The notes beneath the pieces were generated by a model. It made no database searches and had not been told where the DNA came from. It was given only the letters and a program-made list of their open reading frames with translations. A DNA stretch of 64,000 nucleotides, taken from assembly GCF_947493865.1 (NCBI RefSeq), contig NZ_CANLTC010000010.1, positions 1-64,000 on the forward strand, written 5' to 3'. Positions within the stretch are counted from its first letter, which is position 1; each line of letters begins with the position of its first letter. The stretch comes from an uncultured Halomonas sp. GTDB lineage: Bacteria > Pseudomonadota > Gammaproteobacteria > Pseudomonadales > Halomonadaceae. The translations under genes were made by a program, and so were the position numbers. Positions 1 to 8,564 of the stretch are shown here, in pieces.

Positions 1-162
1 CCAGCTCTGGGCGGCATCATCGCCACCAAACCTGGCATTTGGGTGCTGCTGACCAACCCGATGCAACATCCGGGCTAGCTGTACAATCGCCATACCCCGC
101 AAAAGGCGCTACATCTTGAATCACGGTTGGCAGCGATTAAAGAATGCCAAGCCAAACGGTAG
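1..162 (+). pseudogene. Unrecognised reading-frame remnant with an internal stop
   Basis: Frame 1 is open from the window edge, is interrupted by TAG at 76-78 and resumes in the same frame to TAG at 160-162. The second part reads LYNRHTPQKALHLESRLAAI. I do not recognise the family. The interruption and the adjacent recombinase fragment suggest decayed mobile-element DNA, but the start lies outside the window, so two unrelated short frames cannot be excluded. Confidence 0.22.
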
Positions 163-248
163 TGCTATTTACTGAATCGTGTTCAGGCCCAACCAGACAA
201 AAAACGGGAAACCAAGGATCATCCCCTTGACGGAAGAGGCTCTACCAT

Positions 249-533
249 TTGGTGGAAGGTTTGCCGTTTGACACGACCGGCGACAGGGTGCGTGGCGCGT
301 TCGAGAAAGCGAGGGAGAAGATAGGTCGCCCCGACATCCGCTTTCACGATTTGCGTCACTGCTATGCCTCATTGCTGGCGAGCAAGGGGGAAGCGCTGAC
401 GAGCATCAGGGATCTGCTCGGGCATTCGTCACTGACGGTGACCAGCCGCTATGCGCATGCCGACCCGGCAAGATGGGAGAGCGTGATGGCGAAGCTGCCG
501 CGGATCAGCAACCAATCAGCAACCACACACTGA
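249..533 (+). pseudogene. Tyrosine recombinase (phage-type integrase), C-terminal fragment
   Basis: About 94 residues match only the catalytic C-terminal part of a phage-type integrase. The HxLR-type box HDLRHCYASLLASKG is followed by LLGHSSLTVTSRYAHAD, which holds the second His and the nucleophilic Tyr. The N-terminal DNA-binding domain and the first catalytic Arg are missing. No extension of the frame upstream resembles an integrase, and the only starts are weak TTG/GTG codons at 249 and 252. It points at the 3' end of the tRNA-Ile2 gene 40 bp away, the usual position of an island integrase. It is probably a non-functional remnant of an element whose body lies to the left of the window. 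Confidence 0.75.
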
Positions 534-572
534 TGAAAATCGACCCTTGGCGGCGTAACCGATTGACTTTAA

Positions 573-649
<77 letters not shown>

Positions 650-750
650 TTATGATGGTCGCGTATGATAGCGAATGGCGATGGATGAGGCCAGAGGCGT
701 TTTCCATTGATCATGCAACTATTCCCAACTATCACGGAGAGTCTGAAACG

Positions 751-1365
751 ATGCGTTTTCATTCCGTTTTACAACGCCGAGTACGCAGCACGTTAGCCTT
801 GACCGCGGGTATGGCACTGTTTGCGGCCTTGCCCGCCCAGGCGGAATGGCGGCTCGCGCCGGAGCAATCCAGCGTGCAGGCGACAATTGTCGAGATCACC
901 CCCGACGGCCCGGTGCCACATAATCACGCAGTGCGCCAATTGGAAAGCTATTCGGGTGCAGAGGGCTCCTTGACCCTACCGCTGCGACTGCGCCAGACCG
1001 ATCTCATGGATCGCGTGGGCACGTTGCCTTCCTGGTTGTCGGCGGTATCGGATACCGTCCTGGCCTCGGTGGTCACTCAACTGTCGCCGGAGCGCCTCGA
1101 CGCATTGGCCGTCGGGGAATCCATGACCGAGACCCTGATACTCAACGTGCGGGCAAATGGAGAGAATCAGCAGGGGCCGCTCAAAACCCGATTCACTCGG
1201 GAAAGCGACGACACCATCCGGGTACGCAATGCCGAGCGAGTCGCTCTCGATGGGCGGGAGCTGACGAACAATGAGGCCGTTCGCATGATCCTGACGATGC
1301 TTGGCTACGAAGAGATCGGCGACGAAGTGCCCGTGGAACTCGATGCCATCCTCGTCGATCGCTGA
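751..1365 (+). CDS. Secreted YceI-like protein
   Basis: This is a 204-residue protein with a clear Sec signal peptide (basic RRVR, hydrophobic core, cleavage after AQA at residue 31). The mature N-terminus EWRLAPEQSSV resembles the opening strand of YceI-like lipocalin-fold proteins, which bind isoprenoid-type lipids in the periplasm. Later conservation is weak, so the family call rests mainly on this opening and on length. The ATG at 751 was chosen over one at 652 because it follows CACGGAGAG and directly begins the signal peptide; the upstream ATG lies against the tRNA. The start of the next gene lies just past its stop, so the two may be co-transcribed. Confidence 0.55.
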   Translation: MRFHSVLQRRVRSTLALTAGMALFAALPAQAEWRLAPEQSSVQATIVEITPDGPVPHNHAVRQLESYSGAEGSLTLPLRLRQTDLMDRVGTLPSWLSAVSDTVLASVVTQLSPERLDALAVGESMTETLILNVRANGENQQGPLKTRFTRESDDTIRVRNAERVALDGRELTNNEAVRMILTMLGYEEIGDEVPVELDAILVDR

Positions 1366-1369
1366 CAGC

Positions 1370-2083
1370 ATGACGCCGCTACCCGAGGGCTGTCTCGTAC
1401 TTGATGATCGCTGCCCCTGGACTACGCCATTGCCCAATACCCAATGGGTAGCGCTGCAATTTGAACGCGCGCGTTTGTCGAAGGGCGATTTCGCGGCTCA
1501 CGGCATCGAGGCGCCCTTTTCCATTCGCCAGGCCGCCCCCAAGCGCCGGGCAGAATTCCTCGCAGGGCGCCTATGTGCCAGAGAGGCATCGAAACGGCTG
1601 ATGGGTTCACCCAGGATACCCGGCATCGATGAAAACAAGGCGCCGCTATGGCCTCAGGGCCTGGTAGGCTCGATCACCCATAGCGGCACCTTGGCGGCGG
1701 CGATAGTGGCGTCGGTCCATCATTATCAAAGCATCGGGCTGGATGCGGAAGCCATGATGAATATTCAGCGTGCCGAGCGCCTGGCTCCGCGGATACTGAC
1801 ACCCGTTGAACGCGATTGGCTGGATGCGCTGCCCCTCGAGCGGCGCGGCGCCTTTGTCACCCAAGTATTCTCCTTGAAGGAAAGTCTGTTCAAGGCGTTA
1901 TTTCCATTGGTGGGGGTACGGTTTTACTTTCAGGATGCCGAGCTAGCGCAATGGGAACCCGAATCCAGCCAGGTCAGCCTACGGTTACGCAAGAACCTCT
2001 CCCTTGCCTGGCCGGCAGGCAGCAGGGTTCAAGGGCAATACACACTTCTGGGTAGTCATTTGCTGAGCGTGATTGCATTATAG
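1370..2083 (+). CDS. 4'-phosphopantetheinyl transferase, EntD type
   Basis: This 237-residue protein has the EntD/Sfp-type signatures in order: a basic FLAGRLCAREA segment, GSITHSG, the Mg-binding IGLDAE and the catalytic FSLKESLFKA helix. Such enzymes move 4'-phosphopantetheine from coenzyme A to carrier proteins, usually of siderophore or other nonribosomal peptide synthetases. No synthetase lies in the window, so the partner is unknown. The ATG at 1370 is four bases after the stop of the preceding gene. A longer frame from 1301 would run inside that gene and lacks homology-like sequence before MTPLPEG. Confidence 0.85.
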   Translation: MTPLPEGCLVLDDRCPWTTPLPNTQWVALQFERARLSKGDFAAHGIEAPFSIRQAAPKRRAEFLAGRLCAREASKRLMGSPRIPGIDENKAPLWPQGLVGSITHSGTLAAAIVASVHHYQSIGLDAEAMMNIQRAERLAPRILTPVERDWLDALPLERRGAFVTQVFSLKESLFKALFPLVGVRFYFQDAELAQWEPESSQVSLRLRKNLSLAWPAGSRVQGQYTLLGSHLLSVIAL

Positions 2084-2398
2084 CATTGAGAAAAAACGAT
2101 CAAATTTCTCAACAAGATTTGCCTCACGCCTCTAGCCCGTAAATTGGTACTGCAAGATGTGGCTTGCAATGAACGCTGTTTCGTCAGTTGTAAAGGGTCG
2201 AATCGGGCCATCGATGGCGCTGGCATCAGCTTTTTATCGATTAATTTAACCTAGATCAATATCTTGTCAGCTCGTCGTCTTGCTGATTAACGGTTGAATT
2301 TCAACCAGGTTGCCCCATAGTTGAATATGAAGGGCAAAGGTAATACGTTTTGCCAAAGACTCTTCACAACTAAAATGGATTTTATAAGGGGCGACATC
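2084..2398. other. Intergenic region upstream of the PRC-barrel gene
   Basis: These 315 bp hold no convincing gene. The stretch is more AT-rich than its surroundings, notably around 2235-2300, and probably carries the promoter of the PRC-barrel gene. An AAGGGG ribosome-binding site lies just before the start at 2399. I see no riboswitch or tRNA. Confidence 0.4.
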
Positions 2399-3103
2399 AT
2401 GAATACGCGTAAACCGCTAAATAATGCTATTTACACTGCCCTCATCGCAGGGGGACTAACGCTAGGTGGAACCGCTTTTGCACAGTCGCAAGGGCTTTAC
2501 TCCGCTGATGAGCTCACCGATGCAGAAGTATTCTCGAGCAAGCAGCCGGATAAAGTCGTCGGTGAAGTCGAAGACGTGCTTCTCGATGAGAACATGCAGG
2601 TGAACTCATTGGTCATCGACATCAGTGAATTCCTCGATTTCGGTCAGTCGCAATACGTCATTGAAACCGGCAAGTTCACCGTCGAGACTATCGATGGCGA
2701 CGACAAGGACGAAATAGAGTACAAAGTCACCGTCGAAATGACGGAAGAAGAAATCTCGCAGCAGCCTGAATACACCAACGACTGGTGGTCTCAGACCAAG
2801 GAAGCTACAGCGAACGCCTGGCAGGAAACCAAGCAAGGCGCCTCCAGCGCTTGGGAAAGCACCAAGGCAGCTACTGCAAGCGCACTCGACAGTGCAGGCG
2901 AAGCCTTGGACACCGCCGGCGACAAGACTGAGCAGGCAGCCGAGAATGCAGCCAATGAAACCGAGCAAGCAATAGATGCTGCCGGCAACAAGACCGAGCA
3001 GGCAGGCGACAAAATAGCCAACGAAACCGACCAAGCGGTGGAAGCTGCGGGCAACAAGGCCGAGCAAGCCGGTGAAGAAATCGATGAGGAAACCAATAAC
3101 TGA
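2399..3103 (+). CDS. Exported PRC-barrel protein with 22-residue repeat tail
   Basis: The 234-residue protein has a signal peptide (MNTRK, hydrophobic 10-26, cleavage near AFAQ at 29), a PRC-barrel-like domain at about 35-118 (KVVGEVEDVLLDENMQVNSL is typical) and a long Ala/Glu/Gln/Lys tail from about 130. The tail ends in three near-exact 22-residue units at 171-192, 193-214 and 215-234, each AGxKxEQA plus NETxQA. These are two 11-residue periods as in LEA or apolipoprotein amphipathic helices. A stress or envelope-protective role is plausible but unproven. The ATG at 2399 follows AAGGGG; an in-frame ATG at 2321 would bury the signal peptide. A strong terminator follows, so this is a single-gene unit. 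Confidence 0.75.
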   Translation: MNTRKPLNNAIYTALIAGGLTLGGTAFAQSQGLYSADELTDAEVFSSKQPDKVVGEVEDVLLDENMQVNSLVIDISEFLDFGQSQYVIETGKFTVETIDGDDKDEIEYKVTVEMTEEEISQQPEYTNDWWSQTKEATANAWQETKQGASSAWESTKAATASALDSAGEALDTAGDKTEQAAENAANETEQAIDAAGNKTEQAGDKIANETDQAVEAAGNKAEQAGEEIDEETNN

Positions 3104-3131
3104 TTGCGAGTTCACATCGGTTACTTCTCTA

Positions 3132-3160
3132 AGAGGCGGGATCACCCCGCCTCTTTTTTT
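3132..3160 (+). terminator. Rho-independent terminator of the PRC-barrel gene
   Basis: Perfect 9-bp stem AGAGGCGGG / CCCGCCTCT with a short loop, followed by a run of T. It lies about 30 bp after the stop at 3103. Confidence 0.93.
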
Positions 3161-3246
3161 GCCTCTCCATTAGCGCAAACATCGTGAACGCGCCGTGATG
3201 CCCCTGCTAACATGACCTGCTTCGTCACCCCCGATAGGACATCCTC

Positions 3247-4395
3247 ATGAAGATCACCCGACTCAAGACCTGGCAAGTGCCGCCACGCTGGCTATTCCTG
3301 AAGATCGAGACCGACAGCGGCTGCTATGGTTGGGGCGAGCCGGTCATCGAGGGGCGCGCCAATACCGTTGAGGCCGCGGTGCATGAACTGGCGGATTATC
3401 TGGTCGGCCAGGACCCGCATCGCATCGAACACCTGTGGAATACCCTGTACCGGGCCGGCTTCTATCGCGGCGGCCCGATTCTGATGTCCGCCATCGCCGG
3501 CATCGACCAGGCGCTGTGGGACCTCAAGGGCCGCGATCTCGGAGTGCCCGTGCATCAACTGCTGGGCGGCGCGGTACGCGACAAGATGCGCATGTACGCC
3601 TGGACCGGCGGCGACCGTCCCGCCGACGTGGGCGCCGGCGCCAAGGCCCTGGTCGAGCAGGGTTTCACCGCCTTCAAGATGAACGGCACCCCGGAGCTTG
3701 CCATCGTCGACTCCCACAAGAAAGTCGACGAGGCCGTGGCCCGGGTCGCCGAAGCCCGCGAGGCGGTAGGGCCGGATGTCGGCATCGGCATCGATTTTCA
3801 TGGCCGCGTGCACCGCCCCATGGCCAAGGCGTTGCTGCGCGAACTCGAGCCCTTCCACCCGATGTTCGTCGAGGAGCCGGTGGCACCGGAACATCTGCCC
3901 AGCTTGAAGCATATCGCCGGGGGACTCGGCTATCCCATCGCCACCGGCGAACGCCTGCATACACGTTTCGAGTTCCGCGACCTGCTCGCCGAAGGCATGG
4001 TCGACGTCATTCAACCCGATCTCTCCCATTGCGGTGGCATCAGCGAGGGATTGAAGATCGCCACCCTGGCCTCGGCGTTTGATGTCGCCCTGGCACCCCA
4101 CTGCCCGCTCGGCCCGCTGACCCTGGCCGCATCGCTGCAATTGGATGCGGTGTGTCACAACGCTTTCATCCAGGAGCAGAGCATGGGCATTCACTACAAC
4201 AAGGACAACGACGTGCTCGACTATCTGGTCGACAAGTCGGCGCTCGCCATCGAGAACGGCTTTTGTGCCATTCCCCAAGGGCCGGGGCTAGGCGTGGAGA
4301 TCGACGAGGCCTTCGTGGAGGAGCGCGCCCAGGTCGGGCATCGCTGGCGGAATCCGGTGTGGGTGCATGAGGATGGCAGTATAGCCGAGTGGTAA
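3247..4395 (+). CDS. dgoD: D-galactonate dehydratase
   Basis: This 382-residue enolase-superfamily enzyme has the same length as E. coli DgoD and resembles it over its whole length. It dehydrates D-galactonate to 2-dehydro-3-deoxy-D-galactonate. Visible landmarks are RPADV, the metal-ligand region [12 protein letters not shown], the FVEEPVAPE Glu, the ATGERL Glu, and the late APHCPLGPL His with [10 protein letters not shown]. It heads a plus-strand operon with an SDR dehydrogenase and a lactonase, which together would make galactonate from galactose. The start follows a short purine-rich site (GATAGGACATCCTC). Confidence 0.93.
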   Translation: MKITRLKTWQVPPRWLFLKIETDSGCYGWGEPVIEGRANTVEAAVHELADYLVGQDPHRIEHLWNTLYRAGFYRGGPILMSAIAGIDQALWDLKGRDLGVPVHQLLGGAVRDKMRMYAWTGGDRPADVGAGAKALVEQGFTAFKMNGTPELAIVDSHKKVDEAVARVAEAREAVGPDVGIGIDFHGRVHRPMAKALLRELEPFHPMFVEEPVAPEHLPSLKHIAGGLGYPIATGERLHTRFEFRDLLAEGMVDVIQPDLSHCGGISEGLKIATLASAFDVALAPHCPLGPLTLAASLQLDAVCHNAFIQEQSMGIHYNKDNDVLDYLVDKSALAIENGFCAIPQGPGLGVEIDEAFVEERAQVGHRWRNPVWVHEDGSIAEW

Positions 4396-4441
4396 GTCGC
4401 CAGATCGTGAGCGGGAAAAGTTTCTAAAGGAGTAGGCAACC

Positions 4442-5212
4442 ATGACATTCTCTTTCCAGGACCTGCGGTTTCCGGATCTGAAAGACGCAAGCGTCTTCAT
4501 CACCGGCGGCGGGTCGGGCATCGGCGCCGCCCTGACCGAAGGTTTCCTGTCCCAGGGCGCCCGGGTGGCCTTCGTCGGCCTCTCGGATGCCACACCGTTC
4601 TGCGACGCAATGGAGCAGAAGCACGGCATACGCCCGCTATTCATTCGCTGCGACATCCGTGACATCGAGGCGCTGCGTACGGCCATCGCCCAGTCCCGCG
4701 AGGCCCACGGCCCGATTCAGGTGCTGGTCAACAACGCCGCCCGGGATACTCGCCACAGCCTGGAGGAATGGAGCGTCGACGACTGGGACGACTCCATCGC
4801 CACCAACCTGCGCCCGCAATTCTTCAGCGCCCAGGCGGTGGCCGCGGACATGCGCGAACTCGGTGGCGGCGCCATCATCAACCTGTCGTCGAACTCCTAC
4901 CTGCTGGGGCTTTCCGGCTACCCGACCTACGTCACCGCCAAGGCGGGCATCATGGGCATGACCAAGGCCCTGGCCCGGGAGCTGGGCACCGACAACATTC
5001 GCGTCAACTGCCTGATTCCCGGCTGGGTGATGACCGAGCGCCAGCGCGAGCTGTGGGTCAACGAAAAGGACCTGCAGGAGTGCCTGGATCAGCAGTGCTT
5101 GAAGGAGGCGATCCCGGTGGAGGACATGATCGGCCCCTGCCTGTTCCTGGCCTCCCGGGCATCGAGGATGATGACCGGCCAGGAACTGATCGTCGATGGG
5201 GGGCGCGTGTGA
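4442..5212 (+). CDS. SDR-family sugar dehydrogenase (probable galactose 1-dehydrogenase)
   Basis: A classical short-chain dehydrogenase of 256 residues with the cofactor-binding TGGGSGIG near residue 21, the NNAA motif, catalytic Ser in INLSSNS, YPTYVTAK holding the Tyr-x3-Lys pair, and a C-terminal GQELIVDGG. Sugar specificity cannot be read from sequence. Position between galactonate dehydratase and a 4-bp-overlapping SMP-30 lactonase suggests oxidation of D-galactose (or L-arabinose or D-fucose) to the lactone. AAGGAG lies just upstream of the ATG. Confidence 0.8.
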   Translation: MTFSFQDLRFPDLKDASVFITGGGSGIGAALTEGFLSQGARVAFVGLSDATPFCDAMEQKHGIRPLFIRCDIRDIEALRTAIAQSREAHGPIQVLVNNAARDTRHSLEEWSVDDWDDSIATNLRPQFFSAQAVAADMRELGGGAIINLSSNSYLLGLSGYPTYVTAKAGIMGMTKALARELGTDNIRVNCLIPGWVMTERQRELWVNEKDLQECLDQQCLKEAIPVEDMIGPCLFLASRASRMMTGQELIVDGGRV

Positions 5213-6087
5213 GCACACATGAAGCCAAGCAGGCTGTTGCCTGCGGTTGCAAGCTAGGTGAAGGGCCACAGTGGCATGCCGCCACGGGCCGACTCTACTG
5301 GTGCGATATCTTGAGCGGACGCCTGCACTGGCTAGCCCCAACGAGCGGCGAGCATGGCCATACGGACTTCGGCCACTGTATTTCACTTGCCGCGCCGATG
5401 GCGGAGGGTGATTTACTGGTGGTGGGTGAAACCGCTCTTGAGCGTTTCGATCCGGCTTCCGGAAAGCGTGAGCATCTATATGACTTCGAGGCGGACAACC
5501 CCGTCACCCGCTCCAACGATGGCCGGGTCGATCGTCACGGCAGCCTGTGGCTGAGCACCATGGGCAAGTCCGCCGAAAAGGACGCCGGCAGCCTGTATCG
5601 TCTGCATCGTGGCGAGCTCAAGACGCTGCGCTCTAACGTCACCGTTCCCAATGCGATCTGCTTTTCACCCCAGGGTGACCACGCCTATTTCGCGGATACC
5701 GCCCTGGGCATCGTCTATCGCTGGGCACTGGATGCAGACGGCTGGCCCCAGGGTGAACCCGACCCTTGGGCGGGTTTTTCCGGGCAGACCGTCAATCCGG
5801 ATGGCGCGGTGATCGATAGCGAGGGGCACATGTGGCTGGCGCTATGGGGCGCTGGCAAGGTCATGCGTCTGGATAGAGAAGCCCGTATCATCGACGAGAT
5901 CAGCCTGCCGACCGCACAGCCCTCCTGCCCTGCCTTTGGCGGCGAGCATCTGGATCGGTTGTATATCACCACTGCCTGGGTGGGCATGGACGCCGCCCAG
6001 CGCGAACAGCAGCCCATGGCCGGGGATCTATTCATGGCGGAACTCAGCGTCCCGGGACTGGCCGAACCACCGCTGCGATTGAATTGA
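5209..6087 (+). CDS. SMP-30/gluconolactonase-family sugar lactonase
   Basis: The protein has 292 residues and a six-bladed propeller pattern of the SMP-30/regucalcin family. LGEGPQW near residue 15 carries the metal-binding Glu. RSNDGRVDRHGSLW, VPNAICFSPQG and NPDGAVIDSEGHMWLALW carry the expected Asn and Asp metal ligands. It would hydrolyse the aldonolactone produced by the upstream SDR. The start is taken as GTG at 5209, which overlaps the SDR stop as GTGA and places the first residues as expected for the family. The larger open frame upstream of 5209 is antisense-like shadow within the SDR gene. Confidence 0.85.
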   Translation: MSTHEAKQAVACGCKLGEGPQWHAATGRLYWCDILSGRLHWLAPTSGEHGHTDFGHCISLAAPMAEGDLLVVGETALERFDPASGKREHLYDFEADNPVTRSNDGRVDRHGSLWLSTMGKSAEKDAGSLYRLHRGELKTLRSNVTVPNAICFSPQGDHAYFADTALGIVYRWALDADGWPQGEPDPWAGFSGQTVNPDGAVIDSEGHMWLALWGAGKVMRLDREARIIDEISLPTAQPSCPAFGGEHLDRLYITTAWVGMDAAQREQQPMAGDLFMAELSVPGLAEPPLRLN

Positions 6088-6111
6088 GCCTTCAAGGCAG
6101 CCAGGAAAACA

Positions 6112-6144
6112 GAAAGGGCAAGCCAACAACCGGCTTACCCTTTC
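6112..6144. terminator. Hairpin between convergent genes
   Basis: Inverted repeat GAAAGGG-AAGCC / GGCTT-CCCTTTC with one internal mismatch, sitting between the lactonase and the convergent FMN-binding protein. There is no good T-run, so it may be only a weak or bidirectional terminator. Confidence 0.45.
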
Positions 6145-6187
6145 ACGTTGCGACACTTAGCGGCAGTAAAGCCAAAGCATCAATAAC

Positions 6188-6670
6188 TCAACCGAATTTT
6201 TCGTTCTCGCCCATGTCCGGGGTCTTGTCCGTCATGTTGGCCTTGGCGATCTCATAGAGCTGGAACGCCTTGCTCTCCTTGGCCTTCCAGTGCTCGCCCA
6301 TTTGGATCTTGATTTCCATGAGGGCGACATCGGGGTCTTCCTTGCCTTTCGGGAACCAGGCACCCACGAATGGATTCCAGTACTTGTCGATCAGCTCTCG
6401 ATTGTCGGTCAGATTGGCGGTGCCGGACATCGAGACGTAGATCCCCTCTTCCTGATCGGAGAAACTCAAGCACACCTTGCTGTCCTGCTGTGATTCCATC
6501 ACCTTCTCGGCGCTGCGCTTGGTATAGAACCACAAGGTGCCATCGTACTCATCCTGCACCAGATGCATCGGCCTGGCCCTGGGCGTATCGCCGTCCTCTG
6601 TAACCAGCATGCCTACCTGAATGTCTTTGATCATGTTCCATATTTTCTGCTTATGCTCTGGACTGGACAT
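6188..6670 (-). CDS. Pyridoxamine 5'-phosphate oxidase-fold general stress protein
   Basis: A 160-residue split-barrel FMN-binding protein of the GsiB/YdaG general stress protein 26 type. GMLVTEDGDTPRARPM and GTLWFYTKRSAEK are characteristic of the flavin-binding barrel, and the late MEIKIQMGEHW segment fits that family. Physiological substrates of this group are mostly unknown. The ATG at 6670 follows AAGGAG at a normal distance. The longer frame up to 6781 has a Cys-rich non-homologous extension and no ribosome site. Confidence 0.8.
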   Translation of the reverse strand: MSSPEHKQKIWNMIKDIQVGMLVTEDGDTPRARPMHLVQDEYDGTLWFYTKRSAEKVMESQQDSKVCLSFSDQEEGIYVSMSGTANLTDNRELIDKYWNPFVGAWFPKGKEDPDVALMEIKIQMGEHWKAKESKAFQLYEIAKANMTDKTPDMGENEKFG

Positions 6671-6893
6671 AGCAATCAAACTCCTTGTCTGACTTTCGAA
6701 TTTCAATGATTTCATTACCCTAACAAAGCGCCAACACGCTTCGCAAACCCCTGACAGCAAGACGAAGCCGCCGCACATCATGCCATTCCAAGATAGCGGC
6801 GAATGATCACAGCGTCGAGTACGCCAAAGAGGCAGTGTTGAATTCTTCCAAATCTGCTTCGGGCTAAATTTCTATTCATCGATTGCGTGTAGT

Positions 6894-7574
6894 ATGAATA
6901 GCGATTCATCTTCAGCCCATATTGCAGGAAAAGCCATGTTCGGCTGGTTATCACAGCATTCAGAGATTTTAAGCATTTTCACCACCCTGAGCTCAATCAT
7001 CATCTGGTTGGGCTTTTCGCAATACCTTTACATGGAAATGCGCCGACGCCAGCACCCACGATTGGTGATCAATGGCGGCAAACGCAGGGATACCGAGGCG
7101 CTGTGTATCATCAGCAACATGAGCGACGAGCCAGTGCTGGTCGAATACCTGATTGCCGAACTCGAGACGTCGCAAAAACGCATCACTCAGGAGATAAGTG
7201 GTTCAGTGGTCTCCCTTTCCAATAGCCAGCAAGGCCCGCTTGGCCCCGACGACTTCTTCCATATTGGCACTTTCGACCGGATCATCAGGCATCTGGCCGA
7301 TGGTGAAGGTATCAAGATGGAGGGTCATCGCCCTGGAGGGGATGTTCGTTTTCGCAGCCTGACCATACGCCTCATTGGTGTCTTCGGCCCAGAGGGTTTG
7401 CCCATCGCCGCGGAGCGATGTTTCAGGCTCAAGCAAAAGGAAGAGTACTGCCTTCTTAGCCCCGCGGCTCCGGATACACGCCAATTCATCAACCGCTGGC
7501 AGCGTCATCGCGTACGTAAATGGATCGAAGAGATCAACGCTGGAAATGCCGACCTTTCACGGTCGGCCCGTTAA
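6894..7574 (+). CDS. Unknown protein with one N-terminal membrane segment
   Basis: I do not recognise this 226-residue protein. Residues about 23-47 (hydrophobic, with IIIWLGFSQYLYM) form one membrane anchor. They are followed by basic RRRQHPR and a soluble domain of mixed strands, IISNMSDEPVLVEYLI. A C-terminal basic patch reads RWQRHRVRKW. The strand-rich part could be an Ig-like or C2-like module but no diagnostic motif is visible. An alternative start is M15 at 6936. It stands alone between convergent neighbours. Confidence 0.6.
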   Translation: MNSDSSSAHIAGKAMFGWLSQHSEILSIFTTLSSIIIWLGFSQYLYMEMRRRQHPRLVINGGKRRDTEALCIISNMSDEPVLVEYLIAELETSQKRITQEISGSVVSLSNSQQGPLGPDDFFHIGTFDRIIRHLADGEGIKMEGHRPGGDVRFRSLTIRLIGVFGPEGLPIAAERCFRLKQKEEYCLLSPAAPDTRQFINRWQRHRVRKWIEEINAGNADLSRSAR

Positions 7575-7584
7575 CAACGCATCA

Positions 7585-8562
7585 TCACTTGAAGTTGCGT
7601 TTCACCAGTTTTTGCAGCTCGCCGATGATACCGCTGCGAAAGCTCAGCACGCAGAGCACGAAGATCGTCCCGAGAATCACGCTGACCCAATCGCCTAGCG
7701 GCGATTGCGACAGCTGATGCTGCAGGCCGATGACCAGGCTGGAGCCGACCAATGGCCCGAGCAGCGTACCGACCCCGCCCAGCAAGGTCATCAGAATCAC
7801 CTCTCCGGACATGTGCCAGTGCGCATCCCCCAACGACGCCAACTGGAACACCAGGGTCTTGGTCGCCCCGGCCAATCCCGCGAGCCCCGCCGAAATCACG
7901 AAGGCCACCAGTTTGTAGGTATCGGTATCGTAGCCCAGCGAGACGGCTCGCGGCTCGTTCTCGCGGATCGCCTTGAGCACCTGGCCGAAGGGAGAATGCA
8001 CGGTGCGCTGGATCAGCGCGAAGCCCAGCACGAAGACGGCGAACACGAAGTAATACAGTGCCAGATTGCTCTGCAGGCTGAACAGCCCGAACAACTTGCC
8101 GCGAGGCACGCCGTGCAGCCCATCCTCGCCCCCGGTGAACGGCGCCTGAATGAAAAAGAAGAACATCATCTGCGACAAGGCCAGGGTGATCATGGCGAAG
8201 TAGATGCCCTGACGACGAATCGCGAGAATCCCGAAGACCAGGCCCAGCACCACCGAACCGAGAGTGCCGGCCAGGATACCCAGCTCCGGGGTCAGCCCCG
8301 GGTAGGTCGAGAGCAGAAAACCGGTGATGTAGGCGCCGGTGGCCAGGAACGCCGCATGACCGAAGGAGAGCAGGCCCGCAAAGCCGAGCAGCAGATTGAA
8401 GGCACTGGCAAACAGCGCGAAACAGAGAATCTTCATCAGGAATACAGGGTAAGCGACGAAAGGCGCCACCAGACCCAGCACGATCAATCCGACATACAGC
8501 AGGCCCAGGCGGCGCCTGGCCGAACGCTGGCGCACTGCGGTCACCGAGGGGGAATCACTCAT
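7585..8562 (-). CDS. livM: Branched-chain amino acid-type ABC transporter permease LivM
   Basis: This 325-residue membrane permease has many hydrophobic segments and the LivM hallmark around ATGAYITGFLLS and KAIRENEPRAVSLGYD, the coupling-helix region that meets the ATPases. It pairs with LivH just upstream. Of two in-frame ATGs (8568 and 8562), the one at 8562 sits 7 bases after GGAGG, whereas 8568 overlaps that site, so 8562 is chosen. It is the last gene of a minus-strand livG-livF-binding protein-livH-livM set. Confidence 0.9.
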   Translation of the reverse strand: MSDSPSVTAVRQRSARRRLGLLYVGLIVLGLVAPFVAYPVFLMKILCFALFASAFNLLLGFAGLLSFGHAAFLATGAYITGFLLSTYPGLTPELGILAGTLGSVVLGLVFGILAIRRQGIYFAMITLALSQMMFFFFIQAPFTGGEDGLHGVPRGKLFGLFSLQSNLALYYFVFAVFVLGFALIQRTVHSPFGQVLKAIRENEPRAVSLGYDTDTYKLVAFVISAGLAGLAGATKTLVFQLASLGDAHWHMSGEVILMTLLGGVGTLLGPLVGSSLVIGLQHQLSQSPLGDWVSVILGTIFVLCVLSFRSGIIGELQKLVKRNFK

Positions 8563-8564
8563 GG

